Below are positions 19,309 to 30,056 of a stretch of 43,103 bases of DNA, piece by piece. Origin of the DNA: a virus. Below the pieces are notes generated by a model. That model was given only the letters and a program-made list of their open reading frames with translations. It did no database searches and was not told where the DNA came from. The stretch is taken from positions 1 through 43,103 of the IMG/VR virus record IMGVR_UViG_3300009154_004367; one strand, given 5' to 3'. Position numbers and translations under genes: made by a program. The first letter of the stretch is position 1, and each line of letters opens with the position of its first letter.

Positions 19309-22300
19309 ATGGCGAATTTAGTAGACGAAAATACAAAAAGTACTATAGATAAGTCTTTAGGGCTGCTAATAAATGGTGTTGAATTATATTCGCCATCAGT
19401 TTTAAATGAAACAATATATTTTGGAGAGATTTCCGACGTTCAAATTTTAAATGAAGGAACTGGATATGATGTAATTACCCCATCAAGTATTGAGATTTTA
19501 GATTTAGAAGGATTTGGCGAAGGAGCCAAAGTATGGGGAAATATGAAGGGTAAACTTACTGAAGTTTTAGTAATTTCACCTGGAATTGGTTATGATAGAA
19601 AGCCAACTTTAAGTTTAACTGGAGGTAATTTTACTGGTGGAGTTGAATTAGAAACAAATTTAATCAAAAAAACATTAACCGCAAGTTTTGTACCTAATGT
19701 CGTAGGTGTAAGTTTAACTACAATTACATTCATTGAAAATCATAATTTTGAAAATGGCGAAAGACTTATATACAATACAAATTCATTCCCTCCAGTTGTT
19801 GGGTTAGTATCAAATTCATCATATTATGCTGGAATTGTAGATTTAAACACAATTTCATTATATAGAAGTTATTCTGATGCATTAAACAGATTAAATGAAA
19901 TTAATACTCTGGCTACAGTTATCGGTATTAATACTGGAATTCAAGAATTTTCAACTTACAATGTTAAAAATATAATTGATAAGGTTTATATTAAGAGCTT
20001 TGATGGTGAATTATATAACAAAGTTATAAAATTACCTTCTAGAGAATATAATGATAGTAGTACATTAAGTGGAATTAGTACTGTTGATGATTATATCTAC
20101 GCTAGAAATCACAACTTAAAAGAAAAAGATTTAATTGTATATAATTCATCATCAACTTCAATTGTAGGATTAGGTACAACTTCTCAATATTATGTTACAG
20201 TCATAGATGATAATAAATTTAAACTTTCAAATGCAGGGATAACCAATATTCCAGATGATTCAAATTATATTAACAAAATATATGTAAATTTTAATAGTAT
20301 TGGAGTAGGAACTCATACGTTTTCATATCCACCAATTAAAATTTTAGTTTCATCTATACCAGGAACAACTTCAAATATTTCTCCAGTTTTAAAGCCAGTA
20401 GTTTTAGGCTCATTTGAGAGTATTTTTATTGAAGATTATGGAGTAGGGTATGGTATAAGTGAAGTTATAAATTTAAATAAAAATCCAATAATTCAAATTT
20501 CCGATTCATCTATTTCATCATCCAGTTTTAGCGATGACGCAGTTCTTCAACCAATTATACTTGAGGGTAAAATTGTAGAAGTTCAAATATTAAATTCTGG
20601 AAACAATTATCAAAGTAATATTGATATCATTGTTGATGGAGTAGGAAAATATGCGAAGTTATACCCAAACGTTATTAACGGTAAAATTGTAAGCGTAACA
20701 ATATTATCTACTGGAGCTGGTTATATTTCAGGAAAAACTAGATTAGCAATTCAAAAAAGAGGTAGTGGGTCAAAATTTCTAGTAAATATTTCAAAATGGA
20801 TTATTAATCAATATTTTAAAAATAAAGATATTATTGATAATAATTTAAATAATGGATATGTTATACCAAGTAGAAATGTTAAAAATTCTTTACAATTTAT
20901 AAATCTATATCCATCAACAGAATTAAGAACCTCAATTAATGATGTTAATACAGAGTTAAAGTCTTCTCCTATTCTTGGATGGGCGTATGACGGAAATCCA
21001 ATCTTAGGTCCTTATATTTATTCCAATGCTTCTATAGGTATAGTTACAAGTGGGTATAATACAAAAGATGTAGAGACTTTAAGTAATCAATTAAAAAGAC
21101 CACCTACTAGTAAATTCTCTAGTGGTTACTTTATAGAAGATTATGAATATATTCCAGGAATATCAGAATTAGACGAACATAATGGAATGTATATCAGCAC
21201 AGATAGAGGTGAATTATCTAGTGGAACATATGCTTATTTTATGACTGTTGATAACAAAACTGATAATAATCCAGTATATCCATATGTAATTGGAAAAACA
21301 TTCAAAAATGAGCCAAATCCTCAAAATTATGACTCATCATATAATCAAAATATAGATTTTACAGACAAAACTTATATAAAGAATACAAATCCTTTATATT
21401 TAACCTCACAAACTTCTGGTTATGAGTATCTAAGAGATTCTCAAGAAAAGTACAAACAAGATGTCGTAGTTACAAATATATTAAGTTCAAAAATTGATAA
21501 TATTAAAATATTAAATGCTGGAGAAAATTATAAAGTCGGAGACAAATTAGTTTTTAAAGTTGATAACGATCAAGATTTAATTCCAAGTGCTAAAATATCA
21601 AAATTAAATGGAAAAGTATTATCTAATATTGAAGTTGGTATAACAACATATAGCAATGTAATATTTAAAAATGAGAATAATAAAATTATTGGAATTACTA
21701 CCACTCCAAATTTAATTGAAAATTTAAATTATGTTTATATTTCAAATGGAACTGATTCTAACCTAGATGGAAATAAAATAGTCACAGTTAAAAATAAAAC
21801 TGTTAATTTAGAGTCAAATCATACTGCTAGTGGAATCACTGCTTACATTAAGGTAAATGATATTTCTGGATTTTTAATAGATGATTACATTCAAATAGAT
21901 AATGAAATTGTTAAAATTATTGAAATATTCCCACAACAATCCAAATTTTTTGTATATCGTTCGGGCACTTTAGGTATTCATACTGCTGGTGAGTCTTTAG
22001 TAACATTATTGCCTACTAAATTTGAATTCATAGAAGCTAAAATTACATCACAATTAAGTATAGATAATAAACAATACTTTAATCCAAAAAATTCTATAGG
22101 ATTAGGTACAACTGGTTCAGTTATAGTAAACAATAATACAAACACAACTTATGCTGTTCCACAACAAACTGTCTATATCCCAAATCATCATTATGAATCA
22201 AATCAATCTTTAACTTATTCTGTTATTGGAGCTGGAGTAAGTGGATTATTAGTAAGTAATAATGGAAGTGGAGCTAATACATTTAGACTTACAAACGGAC

Positions 22301-25300
22301 AAACAGTATATGCTATAAATTTAGGAAATGATTATCTGGGAATATCAACAGTTGGTTATAGTTCAAGTCCATTATACTTTAGAGAACTCTCATATACAGA
22401 AGATGAAATTCACTCATTTACATACGTTAAACCTGGAATAACCACTGCAAAAGTAGAATTAAGTACTTTATCTGTCTCTACTAACGAAAATCACGAACTT
22501 TTAACAAATGATTCAATTAGATTAAGTGCTTTAGATGAAACTTGGGAGTATTATGTTGTAAAATTTGATTTCAATCAAAATTATAAGATTAAAAAGAGTT
22601 CAAACACTTCCTTTGATATTAATTTATCCACAAAGCCTCAATTTATTAGTTATGGTAAAAATATTTCACCTGGAAATATTTCATATACAACTGACTCTGT
22701 AAATGCTCGTGGGAGTATCTCTGACGTAAAAATAATCACTTCAAGTAGTCTTTATAAAACTGTTCCAATTATTGAGTCTGTAGAGTCTGACGAGGGGATA
22801 AATGCAAATTTACTCGCATACTCAAATAAAATTGGAAAAATTGATTCAGTTGAAAGAATTAAAGATGGATTTGATTATCCAAGTGATATAACACTTCAAC
22901 CAAAATTAAGCACAAATACAATATGCTATCTTGATAATATCAATAAAGTAGGAAAAGTTAATGTATTATTTGGGGGAAAAAATTACAATTCTCCACCTTC
23001 ATTAAAAGTTATAGGAAATGATTCCGTAATATTAAATGCAAAACTTAAAAACTCTACTGTAAAATCTGTTAGTGTTGACGTTACACCAAATAATTTATCA
23101 GTAGCATTAGAAATTATTCCCATTAATAATTCTAACGGATTTGATATATTAAACATTTATTCAACATCTAATACAACTAATAGAATTGAAGTAGACATTA
23201 ATCAATTTCCACTAATTTATAGGGACTATGCAGATCCTATAATAGATTTTCCTTTTAGTATATCTGATTCTATTTTTATAGAGAATTGTAGAATTGATGA
23301 AGTAAATAGTGTAAATTACAATTCAATAAATCATTCTAATTCATTTTTTAAAGTAGTTGGAGTAAATACTTCACTAGGTTATATTGATTATTCAACTTCA
23401 AATATTGGTATTGGATCAACTACATTTGGATCTTATAATTATTTTAATGGGTATGGAACAGTAGTTAATAAAAATATATTAGCTAAATTTGAGATGGTTC
23501 TAGAAAAAAATAATTATATTAACGGAGAATCAATAAAAGTATTAGATAGTGAAAATAATATTAAATTTACTGGTTTAGTAATGAGTGAAAATGGGTGGAA
23601 TATTAAAAGAAATCAATTAAGATTAACAAAAACTGAAGGTGTATTAAAAAAGGATGATATAATTATTGGATCAAAATCATTTTTAGAGGGTAAAGTATTA
23701 TATTCAAATTCTTTCACAATGAAGGCAACTCTTGGATCTACAAGAGATAAAATAAATTATACAAATAAAAATATTGAAGATTTAAATAGTGATACGAAGA
23801 AGATTCAGGATAGTAATTATTATCAAGATTTTTCGTATTCAATTAAAGGTGTAACTCCATATGAAACTTGGAAGGAGTCAGTAAAATCAATAGTGCATCC
23901 ATCGGGATTTAAAGAGTTTTCAGATTTACAGATTCTAAGCCAGCCATCAAATAATTTAACAGTAAGTACTACAGACTCAACATTAGAATTTAATATAGAA
24001 ATTGAAAATGAGAACTCATTCTACACTAGAAGTAATTATACAGTAGGTTATGAAGATGATAGGATAAATTCAACAACAATAGAAAGAGTCTATATGGGCT
24101 CAGGTGATAATTTATGGCCTGTTGCATACAAGGGAAATGCTAGCATTAAAGGTAAAGAATTACTTCCATATTTACTTAATAAATCTAACAATGTAATAGC
24201 AATTAAAGATATTAGTTCACAATTTACTGGAACTTATGATTTTATTAGTTTAGGTGCAACTAATGTTACATTCAATTCAAATGCTCCATATTACCTAGGA
24301 GTATCAACTTCAGGATTAGCTGTAGGAGATATGATTGGATATTCTACATATCACGAATACCCATATAACACTAAAATTATTTCTGTTGGAATTAATAGTA
24401 TCAAAACTCTATATCCACATAAATTATACACGGGAATTAGTACAGAATCATTAGAATTTACAAGATATTTAAATCAAAATAAATTAGTTGGAATTACTTC
24501 TTTCATTTTAACTGGAGAAAATAATTCTCCAATTTATAAAGTAACCGGAGTCTCTACAAATATAAATGTAAGTTCAAGTACAATTCAATTAGATCACAAT
24601 TTTGAAACAGGTCAAATAATACATTATGAAAATATTGGAGGAACTCCCATTGGAATTATAACAACTACAGATGTTATTGGTGGAATTTCAACAAATGTAT
24701 TACCATCAAGTGTTTATGTAATCAAAACAGCTGAAAATAAATTCCAAGTTTCAGGTTTATCTACTACACAAAGACTTGGATTTACTACCTCTGGTAGTGG
24801 TATTCACAAATTTGTATTTGATTCTCCAAATGCAAGTAGTTTAATTACAATTGATGATATTATTCAAACTCCTATACATTTTAGAGGATTAAATGTTGAA
24901 TTAACTTCGGGAATTGGAATAGGAACTTCAACAATTTATGTTTCTTCAGGAATTTCTTCATTATCTTCTATTGATATTTTAAAAATAGAAGATGAATATT
25001 TAAAAATTGTATCAGTTGGATTTGGTTCTACTAATTCAATAGAAGTTGAGCGTGGATTTTTAGGAACCACTGATAGTTCTCACATAGGAATACTCACAGC
25101 GACGGTATACAGGGGTAATTACTTAATTGATGAAGATATTATCTATTTCACATCTGCTCCATTTGGACCATCAGGATTACCTGGAATTGAAATTTCTTCT
25201 AAATTTAAAGGAAGAGCTTTTAGTAGAAGTTTTAGTCCAACAAGACCAAATGATAGAAATATAATCCTAGATGATATTTCAGATGAATTTGTTGGAGTGA

Positions 25301-28300
25301 GTAGTTTTGTATTAAAAGAGAATGGAAATAATGTTGTTGGTCTTTATACAAACACTAATGATTCAAATTTAATCAATATTAATAATAATCCATTCATATT
25401 AATTAATAATATTTCACAAATTACTCACGTAGATTATGAACTTACAACTCCAAATAATAATAGTATTGAATTTATAAGTGGAGTTCCAAATTCAGGAAAA
25501 ATTTTAAAATTTGAAACAAATCAAGGGTATGGTTATATACCCTTTGTAGGAGCCGCTGCAACAGTTGCAGTTTCTATTGCGGGGACAATATCACAAATCT
25601 ATCTTAATGGGGCTGGAAGTGGCTACAGGACTCCTCCTGTGATTAATATCGTCTCACCTATTGGCTCGGGGGCTTCAATATCAGCTACTATTGGTACATC
25701 TGGAACAATTACAAGTTTAACAATTGTAAACCCTGGTGTAGGGTACACTTTATCATATATTCCAGAAATTTCAATAGATGCTCCATTACCTTATTATAAT
25801 TTAAATTTATCATATCAATCTGGAAATTCTGGTATTGGTTCCAATGCTAAAGCATCTATAGTTGTAGGAAGCGGTTCAAGTATAGAAAATATTGAAATAA
25901 TTAATCCCGGACAAAATTATAAAGTTGGAGATATATTAAATGTAGTTGGTTTAATGACTGATGTTGGAGTAGGTCCGTCATTTGAAGGATTCAAAATTAC
26001 GGTTAAAGAAGTATTCTCGGATACATTTACTGGATTATATCCAGGTCAATTTTTACAATTTGATGATATATCAAATGATTTTAATTCTATTAAAACAGTT
26101 TTTGATGTTACAACTGTATTGAATGGTGAAAAAACTAGATTAACATTTAAATCTAGTAACCCTACACAAGATATTGAAAATAACTTCTTTATTTTTATCA
26201 ATGATGTACTACAACAACCAAAAATTTCATATAATTATGTTGGAGGAAAACTAATTTTCACTGAAGCTCCAATTTCGGAATCAAAGTGTAATATTTTATA
26301 TTACCAAGGATCAATAGATGATACTCAATTAATAGTTCCATTACAATCTCTTAAAGAAGGTGATGAAATTAAATTAGAATCTAGTGAATTATCTAAATCA
26401 ATTACAGGACAATTAGAAAGAATTATAAAGAGATTAATAAGTCCAAATAGTTTAGATACATTCCCATATAATCAAATAGGAATTAGTAGTAATATAGCTA
26501 GACCAATTAGTTGGACTAAACAAAAAAATGATAGATTAATTAATGGTTCTTATATTTCAAAATCTAGAAGCGAACAAAAATCTAAAATTTATCCAACTTC
26601 AAAGCTAATATGGAATGTAAATTCTTCAGATGAAGTATTTTACGTAGATAATGCTTATCCACTTTTCATTGAATTAGATAATGGAACTGGAGGATTAATT
26701 GAAGAAAAGAGAAATGTAAGAATAGTAAAAGACTATAATTTTGTCCCTGCATCAGTGTTGTCTATTAATGTTTCTGGTACGAGTACAATTTCTTCTATAG
26801 ATATTGAGAATGGTGGAAGTGGGTATGATTTTACACCAGGAATTTCCATTTCCAACCCAACATCAGGAATACAAGACCCATTGTATAATTGGAATACTAC
26901 TTTAGGAATTTCTACAATTTATGATTTTAATTCAATAGTACAAGGTGATGTTATTATCAGCGTAGGTGATAATAACTTAGTTGCAATATCAACTAACTTA
27001 ACTAACTGGGATTTTGATTCACTAGATTATCCATCAAATATAGATCTTAAAAAGATTGGAGTTTCTACTGAAAATAGTTATATTTCGGTTGGTAGTAATG
27101 GTAAAATATTTTCAAAGCTGAATAAAGATGCATCTTGGACTGTTTGTGGAATTAAAACCGAAATATATAATGGATTTGTTTTCCAAGGATTAGCAGATAG
27201 TTCATATGCTGGAACTTTTAATGATATAATCTATAATTCATACTTAGATTTTTGGATTTCAGTTGGAGATAATGGAAAAATTTATACAGGTGTAGGTATT
27301 GGAACTACAATATTTACGGAATGTAAAGCCAAATCTATTGATTATAAATCTATCGCATATAATTCAATCACTATGGTTGCAGTTGGTTATTCTGGTATCA
27401 ATAAAAGTATAGATGGGAAAGCTTGGACTGAAGTTACTAATACCCAATCATATAATTTTGTTCTGTGGGATGGAAGTAAATTTGTAATTACATCAGATGG
27501 AGGGATATACACTTTAGATAATAATGGTAATAATCCTAGTTTAGTTGTTGGAAGTCCTACAAATTTAAATAAAATCTCACAATATAATGATCTTTATATT
27601 GGAATAGATTTTAGTGGTAATGTATATCATTCATTCAATTTATCTGATTGGGAGTTAAGAATAATTCCAACAGCATCTCAAATAGCTGAAATTAAAACTA
27701 TAGAAATTGATAATTCATATCGTCAAGGTGCAGTTGGAACATCTGGAACTATAATTTATTCTACTTTGGCGACCAATAGGGCGCAATTAGAAAATAATGT
27801 TATTAACGGTAGCATCTCTTCAATTAATATTATTAATGGTGGTTTTGGATATTCATCTGAAAAATCTCCAATTATTCTAATTGAAGAGCCCAAATCTCAA
27901 AGTGAAACCATATATGCAATCAATGCAGTAGGTGATTTTGGTAAAATTGTAGGAGTTAAAACTTCAAATACTGGAGTTGGTACTATAACTCCAAGTATAA
28001 GTTTTGAATTATTAACTGATTATTCTGTATCTGGATATGATACTTTAGATGATTATGGTATTACATTCAGTCATTTATCAGTTGGTGATTACTTTATTAT
28101 CACAAACAGTAATGTAAGCACTATTACTGGCTATGCACTTACAGGAATTACTACATCTTTAGGTGGGATGAGTAATTATCCAATATCAAGAATAGGAACA
28201 GCTACAAGTTATATTGATGGCGTGTATAAAGTAGAAGATGTAAATACATCTTCTACTCCTCAAGGAATTGCAACAGTAACTTGTAATGTTGTTCCAGTTA

Positions 28301-28491
28301 ATGGAGGTATTGGAATAAATACAAGTGGAGTTACTGGAAAATACTACGGAGATTATAGCTGGAGTAAAATTATTAACTATGAAAACAGAGCAATTAGAAC
28401 TCCATTAGATTATACAGTAGATACTAACAATGGATTAACTGGATTATCTACTGCACCTACGGTTCAAAGAATACCTCCACTCATCTTTTAA
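19309..28491 (+). CDS. Giant baseplate-region structural protein with YHYH-like and beta-propeller-like regions, 3060 aa
   Basis: A 9.2-kb gene with a strong Shine-Dalgarno (AGGAGG at 19292-19297). Mostly beta, with many GxGY-type repeats (ILNEGTGYDVITP, ILSTGAGYISGKT, LNGAGSGYRTPPVI). Residues about 557-665 resemble a YHYH domain: GWAYDGNPILGPYIY, ELDEHNGMYIST, TYAYFMTVD, YPYVIGK. The Tyr-His-Tyr-His core has lost its His. Residues about 2530-2820 carry repeats of the V-G-x-x-G-x-I-Y type (YISVGSNGKIFS, WISVGDNGKIYTG, MVAVGYSGINKSIDGKAW), like Asp-box/BNR propellers. Proteins of this kind sit between gp7 and gp8 in cyanophages; a peripheral baseplate or host-contact role is inferred. Confidence 0.85.
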   Translation: MANLVDENTKSTIDKSLGLLINGVELYSPSVLNETIYFGEISDVQILNEGTGYDVITPSSIEILDLEGFGEGAKVWGNMKGKLTEVLVISPGIGYDRKPTLSLTGGNFTGGVELETNLIKKTLTASFVPNVVGVSLTTITFIENHNFENGERLIYNTNSFPPVVGLVSNSSYYAGIVDLNTISLYRSYSDALNRLNEINTLATVIGINTGIQEFSTYNVKNIIDKVYIKSFDGELYNKVIKLPSREYNDSSTLSGISTVDDYIYARNHNLKEKDLIVYNSSSTSIVGLGTTSQYYVTVIDDNKFKLSNAGITNIPDDSNYINKIYVNFNSIGVGTHTFSYPPIKILVSSIPGTTSNISPVLKPVVLGSFESIFIEDYGVGYGISEVINLNKNPIIQISDSSISSSSFSDDAVLQPIILEGKIVEVQILNSGNNYQSNIDIIVDGVGKYAKLYPNVINGKIVSVTILSTGAGYISGKTRLAIQKRGSGSKFLVNISKWIINQYFKNKDIIDNNLNNGYVIPSRNVKNSLQFINLYPSTELRTSINDVNTELKSSPILGWAYDGNPILGPYIYSNASIGIVTSGYNTKDVETLSNQLKRPPTSKFSSGYFIEDYEYIPGISELDEHNGMYISTDRGELSSGTYAYFMTVDNKTDNNPVYPYVIGKTFKNEPNPQNYDSSYNQNIDFTDKTYIKNTNPLYLTSQTSGYEYLRDSQEKYKQDVVVTNILSSKIDNIKILNAGENYKVGDKLVFKVDNDQDLIPSAKISKLNGKVLSNIEVGITTYSNVIFKNENNKIIGITTTPNLIENLNYVYISNGTDSNLDGNKIVTVKNKTVNLESNHTASGITAYIKVNDISGFLIDDYIQIDNEIVKIIEIFPQQSKFFVYRSGTLGIHTAGESLVTLLPTKFEFIEAKITSQLSIDNKQYFNPKNSIGLGTTGSVIVNNNTNTTYAVPQQTVYIPNHHYESNQSLTYSVIGAGVSGLLVSNNGSGANTFRLTNGQTVYAINLGNDYLGISTVGYSSSPLYFRELSYTEDEIHSFTYVKPGITTAKVELSTLSVSTNENHELLTNDSIRLSALDETWEYYVVKFDFNQNYKIKKSSNTSFDINLSTKPQFISYGKNISPGNISYTTDSVNARGSISDVKIITSSSLYKTVPIIESVESDEGINANLLAYSNKIGKIDSVERIKDGFDYPSDITLQPKLSTNTICYLDNINKVGKVNVLFGGKNYNSPPSLKVIGNDSVILNAKLKNSTVKSVSVDVTPNNLSVALEIIPINNSNGFDILNIYSTSNTTNRIEVDINQFPLIYRDYADPIIDFPFSISDSIFIENCRIDEVNSVNYNSINHSNSFFKVVGVNTSLGYIDYSTSNIGIGSTTFGSYNYFNGYGTVVNKNILAKFEMVLEKNNYINGESIKVLDSENNIKFTGLVMSENGWNIKRNQLRLTKTEGVLKKDDIIIGSKSFLEGKVLYSNSFTMKATLGSTRDKINYTNKNIEDLNSDTKKIQDSNYYQDFSYSIKGVTPYETWKESVKSIVHPSGFKEFSDLQILSQPSNNLTVSTTDSTLEFNIEIENENSFYTRSNYTVGYEDDRINSTTIERVYMGSGDNLWPVAYKGNASIKGKELLPYLLNKSNNVIAIKDISSQFTGTYDFISLGATNVTFNSNAPYYLGVSTSGLAVGDMIGYSTYHEYPYNTKIISVGINSIKTLYPHKLYTGISTESLEFTRYLNQNKLVGITSFILTGENNSPIYKVTGVSTNINVSSSTIQLDHNFETGQIIHYENIGGTPIGIITTTDVIGGISTNVLPSSVYVIKTAENKFQVSGLSTTQRLGFTTSGSGIHKFVFDSPNASSLITIDDIIQTPIHFRGLNVELTSGIGIGTSTIYVSSGISSLSSIDILKIEDEYLKIVSVGFGSTNSIEVERGFLGTTDSSHIGILTATVYRGNYLIDEDIIYFTSAPFGPSGLPGIEISSKFKGRAFSRSFSPTRPNDRNIILDDISDEFVGVSSFVLKENGNNVVGLYTNTNDSNLININNNPFILINNISQITHVDYELTTPNNNSIEFISGVPNSGKILKFETNQGYGYIPFVGAAATVAVSIAGTISQIYLNGAGSGYRTPPVINIVSPIGSGASISATIGTSGTITSLTIVNPGVGYTLSYIPEISIDAPLPYYNLNLSYQSGNSGIGSNAKASIVVGSGSSIENIEIINPGQNYKVGDILNVVGLMTDVGVGPSFEGFKITVKEVFSDTFTGLYPGQFLQFDDISNDFNSIKTVFDVTTVLNGEKTRLTFKSSNPTQDIENNFFIFINDVLQQPKISYNYVGGKLIFTEAPISESKCNILYYQGSIDDTQLIVPLQSLKEGDEIKLESSELSKSITGQLERIIKRLISPNSLDTFPYNQIGISSNIARPISWTKQKNDRLINGSYISKSRSEQKSKIYPTSKLIWNVNSSDEVFYVDNAYPLFIELDNGTGGLIEEKRNVRIVKDYNFVPASVLSINVSGTSTISSIDIENGGSGYDFTPGISISNPTSGIQDPLYNWNTTLGISTIYDFNSIVQGDVIISVGDNNLVAISTNLTNWDFDSLDYPSNIDLKKIGVSTENSYISVGSNGKIFSKLNKDASWTVCGIKTEIYNGFVFQGLADSSYAGTFNDIIYNSYLDFWISVGDNGKIYTGVGIGTTIFTECKAKSIDYKSIAYNSITMVAVGYSGINKSIDGKAWTEVTNTQSYNFVLWDGSKFVITSDGGIYTLDNNGNNPSLVVGSPTNLNKISQYNDLYIGIDFSGNVYHSFNLSDWELRIIPTASQIAEIKTIEIDNSYRQGAVGTSGTIIYSTLATNRAQLENNVINGSISSINIINGGFGYSSEKSPIILIEEPKSQSETIYAINAVGDFGKIVGVKTSNTGVGTITPSISFELLTDYSVSGYDTLDDYGITFSHLSVGDYFIITNSNVSTITGYALTGITTSLGGMSNYPISRIGTATSYIDGVYKVEDVNTSSTPQGIATVTCNVVPVNGGIGINTSGVTGKYYGDYSWSKIINYENRAIRTPLDYTVDTNNGLTGLSTAPTVQRIPPLIF

Positions 28492-28498
28492 TAAATAA
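28491..28498 (+). promoter_or_regulatory. T4-late-promoter-like box ATAAATAA upstream of gp8
   Basis: ATAAATAA starts on the last base of the giant gene's stop, 17 bp before the ATG at 28516. Confidence 0.5.
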
Positions 28499-28515
28499 AG
28501 AAAAGTATCAAATCA

Positions 28516-30051
28516 ATGTCCGCAATTATATCAGACCAATTTAGAGTTTTAAATGCAGAAACATTTAACAATTATATAGTAAGTGGTATTAATACCACTT
28601 ACACTTTTATAGGTCAACCATATGCTACAAATCCAGAGGTAGGTATAGGAAGAACAGATTGGGGGTTTGGTCCAATCCCATTAGATACTATAGAGCAAGA
28701 AAATAGAATTAAAGAAACTCTTATTGCACTTAAAAAAATTACATCTGCAGACGTAAGGAGAGCAGTTAGAAAAAATATTTGGGAAAGCGGTCAAATCTAT
28801 GAGATGTATAGACACGATTATAGTATTTACAATTTATCACCTCAAACTAATTCATCATCACTATATGAATCAAACTATTACGTCATAAATGAAAATTATA
28901 GAGTCTATATTTGCTTAAGTAATGGAACTAATACCGAAAATTCACTAGGTCGTCAATCTTTAGATCAACCTGATTTTGTTGATTTAGAGCCTAGACCTGC
29001 AGGTTCAAGTGGAGATGGTTATATTTGGAAGTATCTTTATACTATTAAGCCAGCAGATATTATTAAATTTGATACTGCAAATTATATTTCTTTACCTGAA
29101 AGTTGGGGAAATCCTGGTACTGAAAGTTCTTCAATTAAAAATAATGCAGTTAGTGGAAAAATTGAAAGTGTAATAGTAAAAGTGAAGGGTGCAGGATACC
29201 CAGCATCTAGTTCATTCTCTGGAATTCCCATTTTAGGTGATGGAGTTGGGGGCACTTTAACTATAATTACTAATTCCTTCGGTGAGGTTTCAGATGCAAT
29301 TGTAACTGATGGAGGTTCTGGGTATACTAAGGGTATTGTTAAATTTGAAGTGGGAGCACCAGGAATACCTTTAACTTTTACTAGTGTATCTAATAGTATT
29401 GCAGAATTTGATGTAATCATACCACCAAAAGGCGGTCACGGTTATAACATTTATAATGAATTGGGTGCATATAGAATTTTAATTTATTCTCGTTTTGAAA
29501 CTGATTCAACAAATCCAGATGTTATTGTTGGTAATGATTTTGCTACCGTTGGAATTATTAACAACCCTAAAGTAATAAGTGAATTAAATTATGTAAGTGC
29601 GTTAAAAGGACTAAAGTTAACCGAAGTAGATTCTACATATCGTGTAGATGATATTATAACACAAACAATTGGAACAGGTAAAACTGCTATTGGATATGTT
29701 GCGTCTTGGAATAATGATACTAAAATTCTTCGTTATTATCAACCAGCAGGAGCGGCTAATGCCTCAGTTGGCTATTCTTTAAATAATTTTACGTCTACTC
29801 CTACAACTGGAGGTAATTTAACAATTACAAATTCTTATGGTACGAGTTTACAAATTGATACCTCATTTAATGGTTCAACTATCACTATAAATAATGGTAC
29901 GACTTATAATTTAGGAAGCAATTACACTTCTGGAATTTCTTCATCTGAATATGAAGCTGGTTCAGGTGATATCATTTATATTGATAACCGTCAGCCTATT
30001 CTTCGCTCATTAAGTCAAAAAGAAGACATTAAAATTATTCTAGAGTTCTAA
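28516..30051 (+). CDS. 8: Baseplate wedge subunit gp8, with an inserted GxGY module
   Basis: N-terminal half is gp8-like: MSAIISDQFRVLNAETFNNY, IGRTDWGFGPIPLDTIEQEN, ADVRRAVRKNIWESGQIYEM, YRHDYS, and SGDGYIWKYLYTIKPADIIK. T4 gp8 has 334 aa; this protein has 511. Much of the excess is a Gly-rich beta stretch around residues 210-320 (KGAGYPASSSFSG, TDGGSGYTKGIVKF) and a C-terminal extension. gp8 is part of the intermediate wedge. Confidence 0.9.
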   Translation: MSAIISDQFRVLNAETFNNYIVSGINTTYTFIGQPYATNPEVGIGRTDWGFGPIPLDTIEQENRIKETLIALKKITSADVRRAVRKNIWESGQIYEMYRHDYSIYNLSPQTNSSSLYESNYYVINENYRVYICLSNGTNTENSLGRQSLDQPDFVDLEPRPAGSSGDGYIWKYLYTIKPADIIKFDTANYISLPESWGNPGTESSSIKNNAVSGKIESVIVKVKGAGYPASSSFSGIPILGDGVGGTLTIITNSFGEVSDAIVTDGGSGYTKGIVKFEVGAPGIPLTFTSVSNSIAEFDVIIPPKGGHGYNIYNELGAYRILIYSRFETDSTNPDVIVGNDFATVGIINNPKVISELNYVSALKGLKLTEVDSTYRVDDIITQTIGTGKTAIGYVASWNNDTKILRYYQPAGAANASVGYSLNNFTSTPTTGGNLTITNSYGTSLQIDTSFNGSTITINNGTTYNLGSNYTSGISSSEYEAGSGDIIYIDNRQPILRSLSQKEDIKIILEF

Positions 30052-30056
30052 AAAAG

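Noticed and set aside
29082-29420. Minus-strand frame of 112 codons inside gp8
   Set aside because: Shadow of the Gly/Val-rich GxGY stretch of gp8, which is well supported on the + strand.
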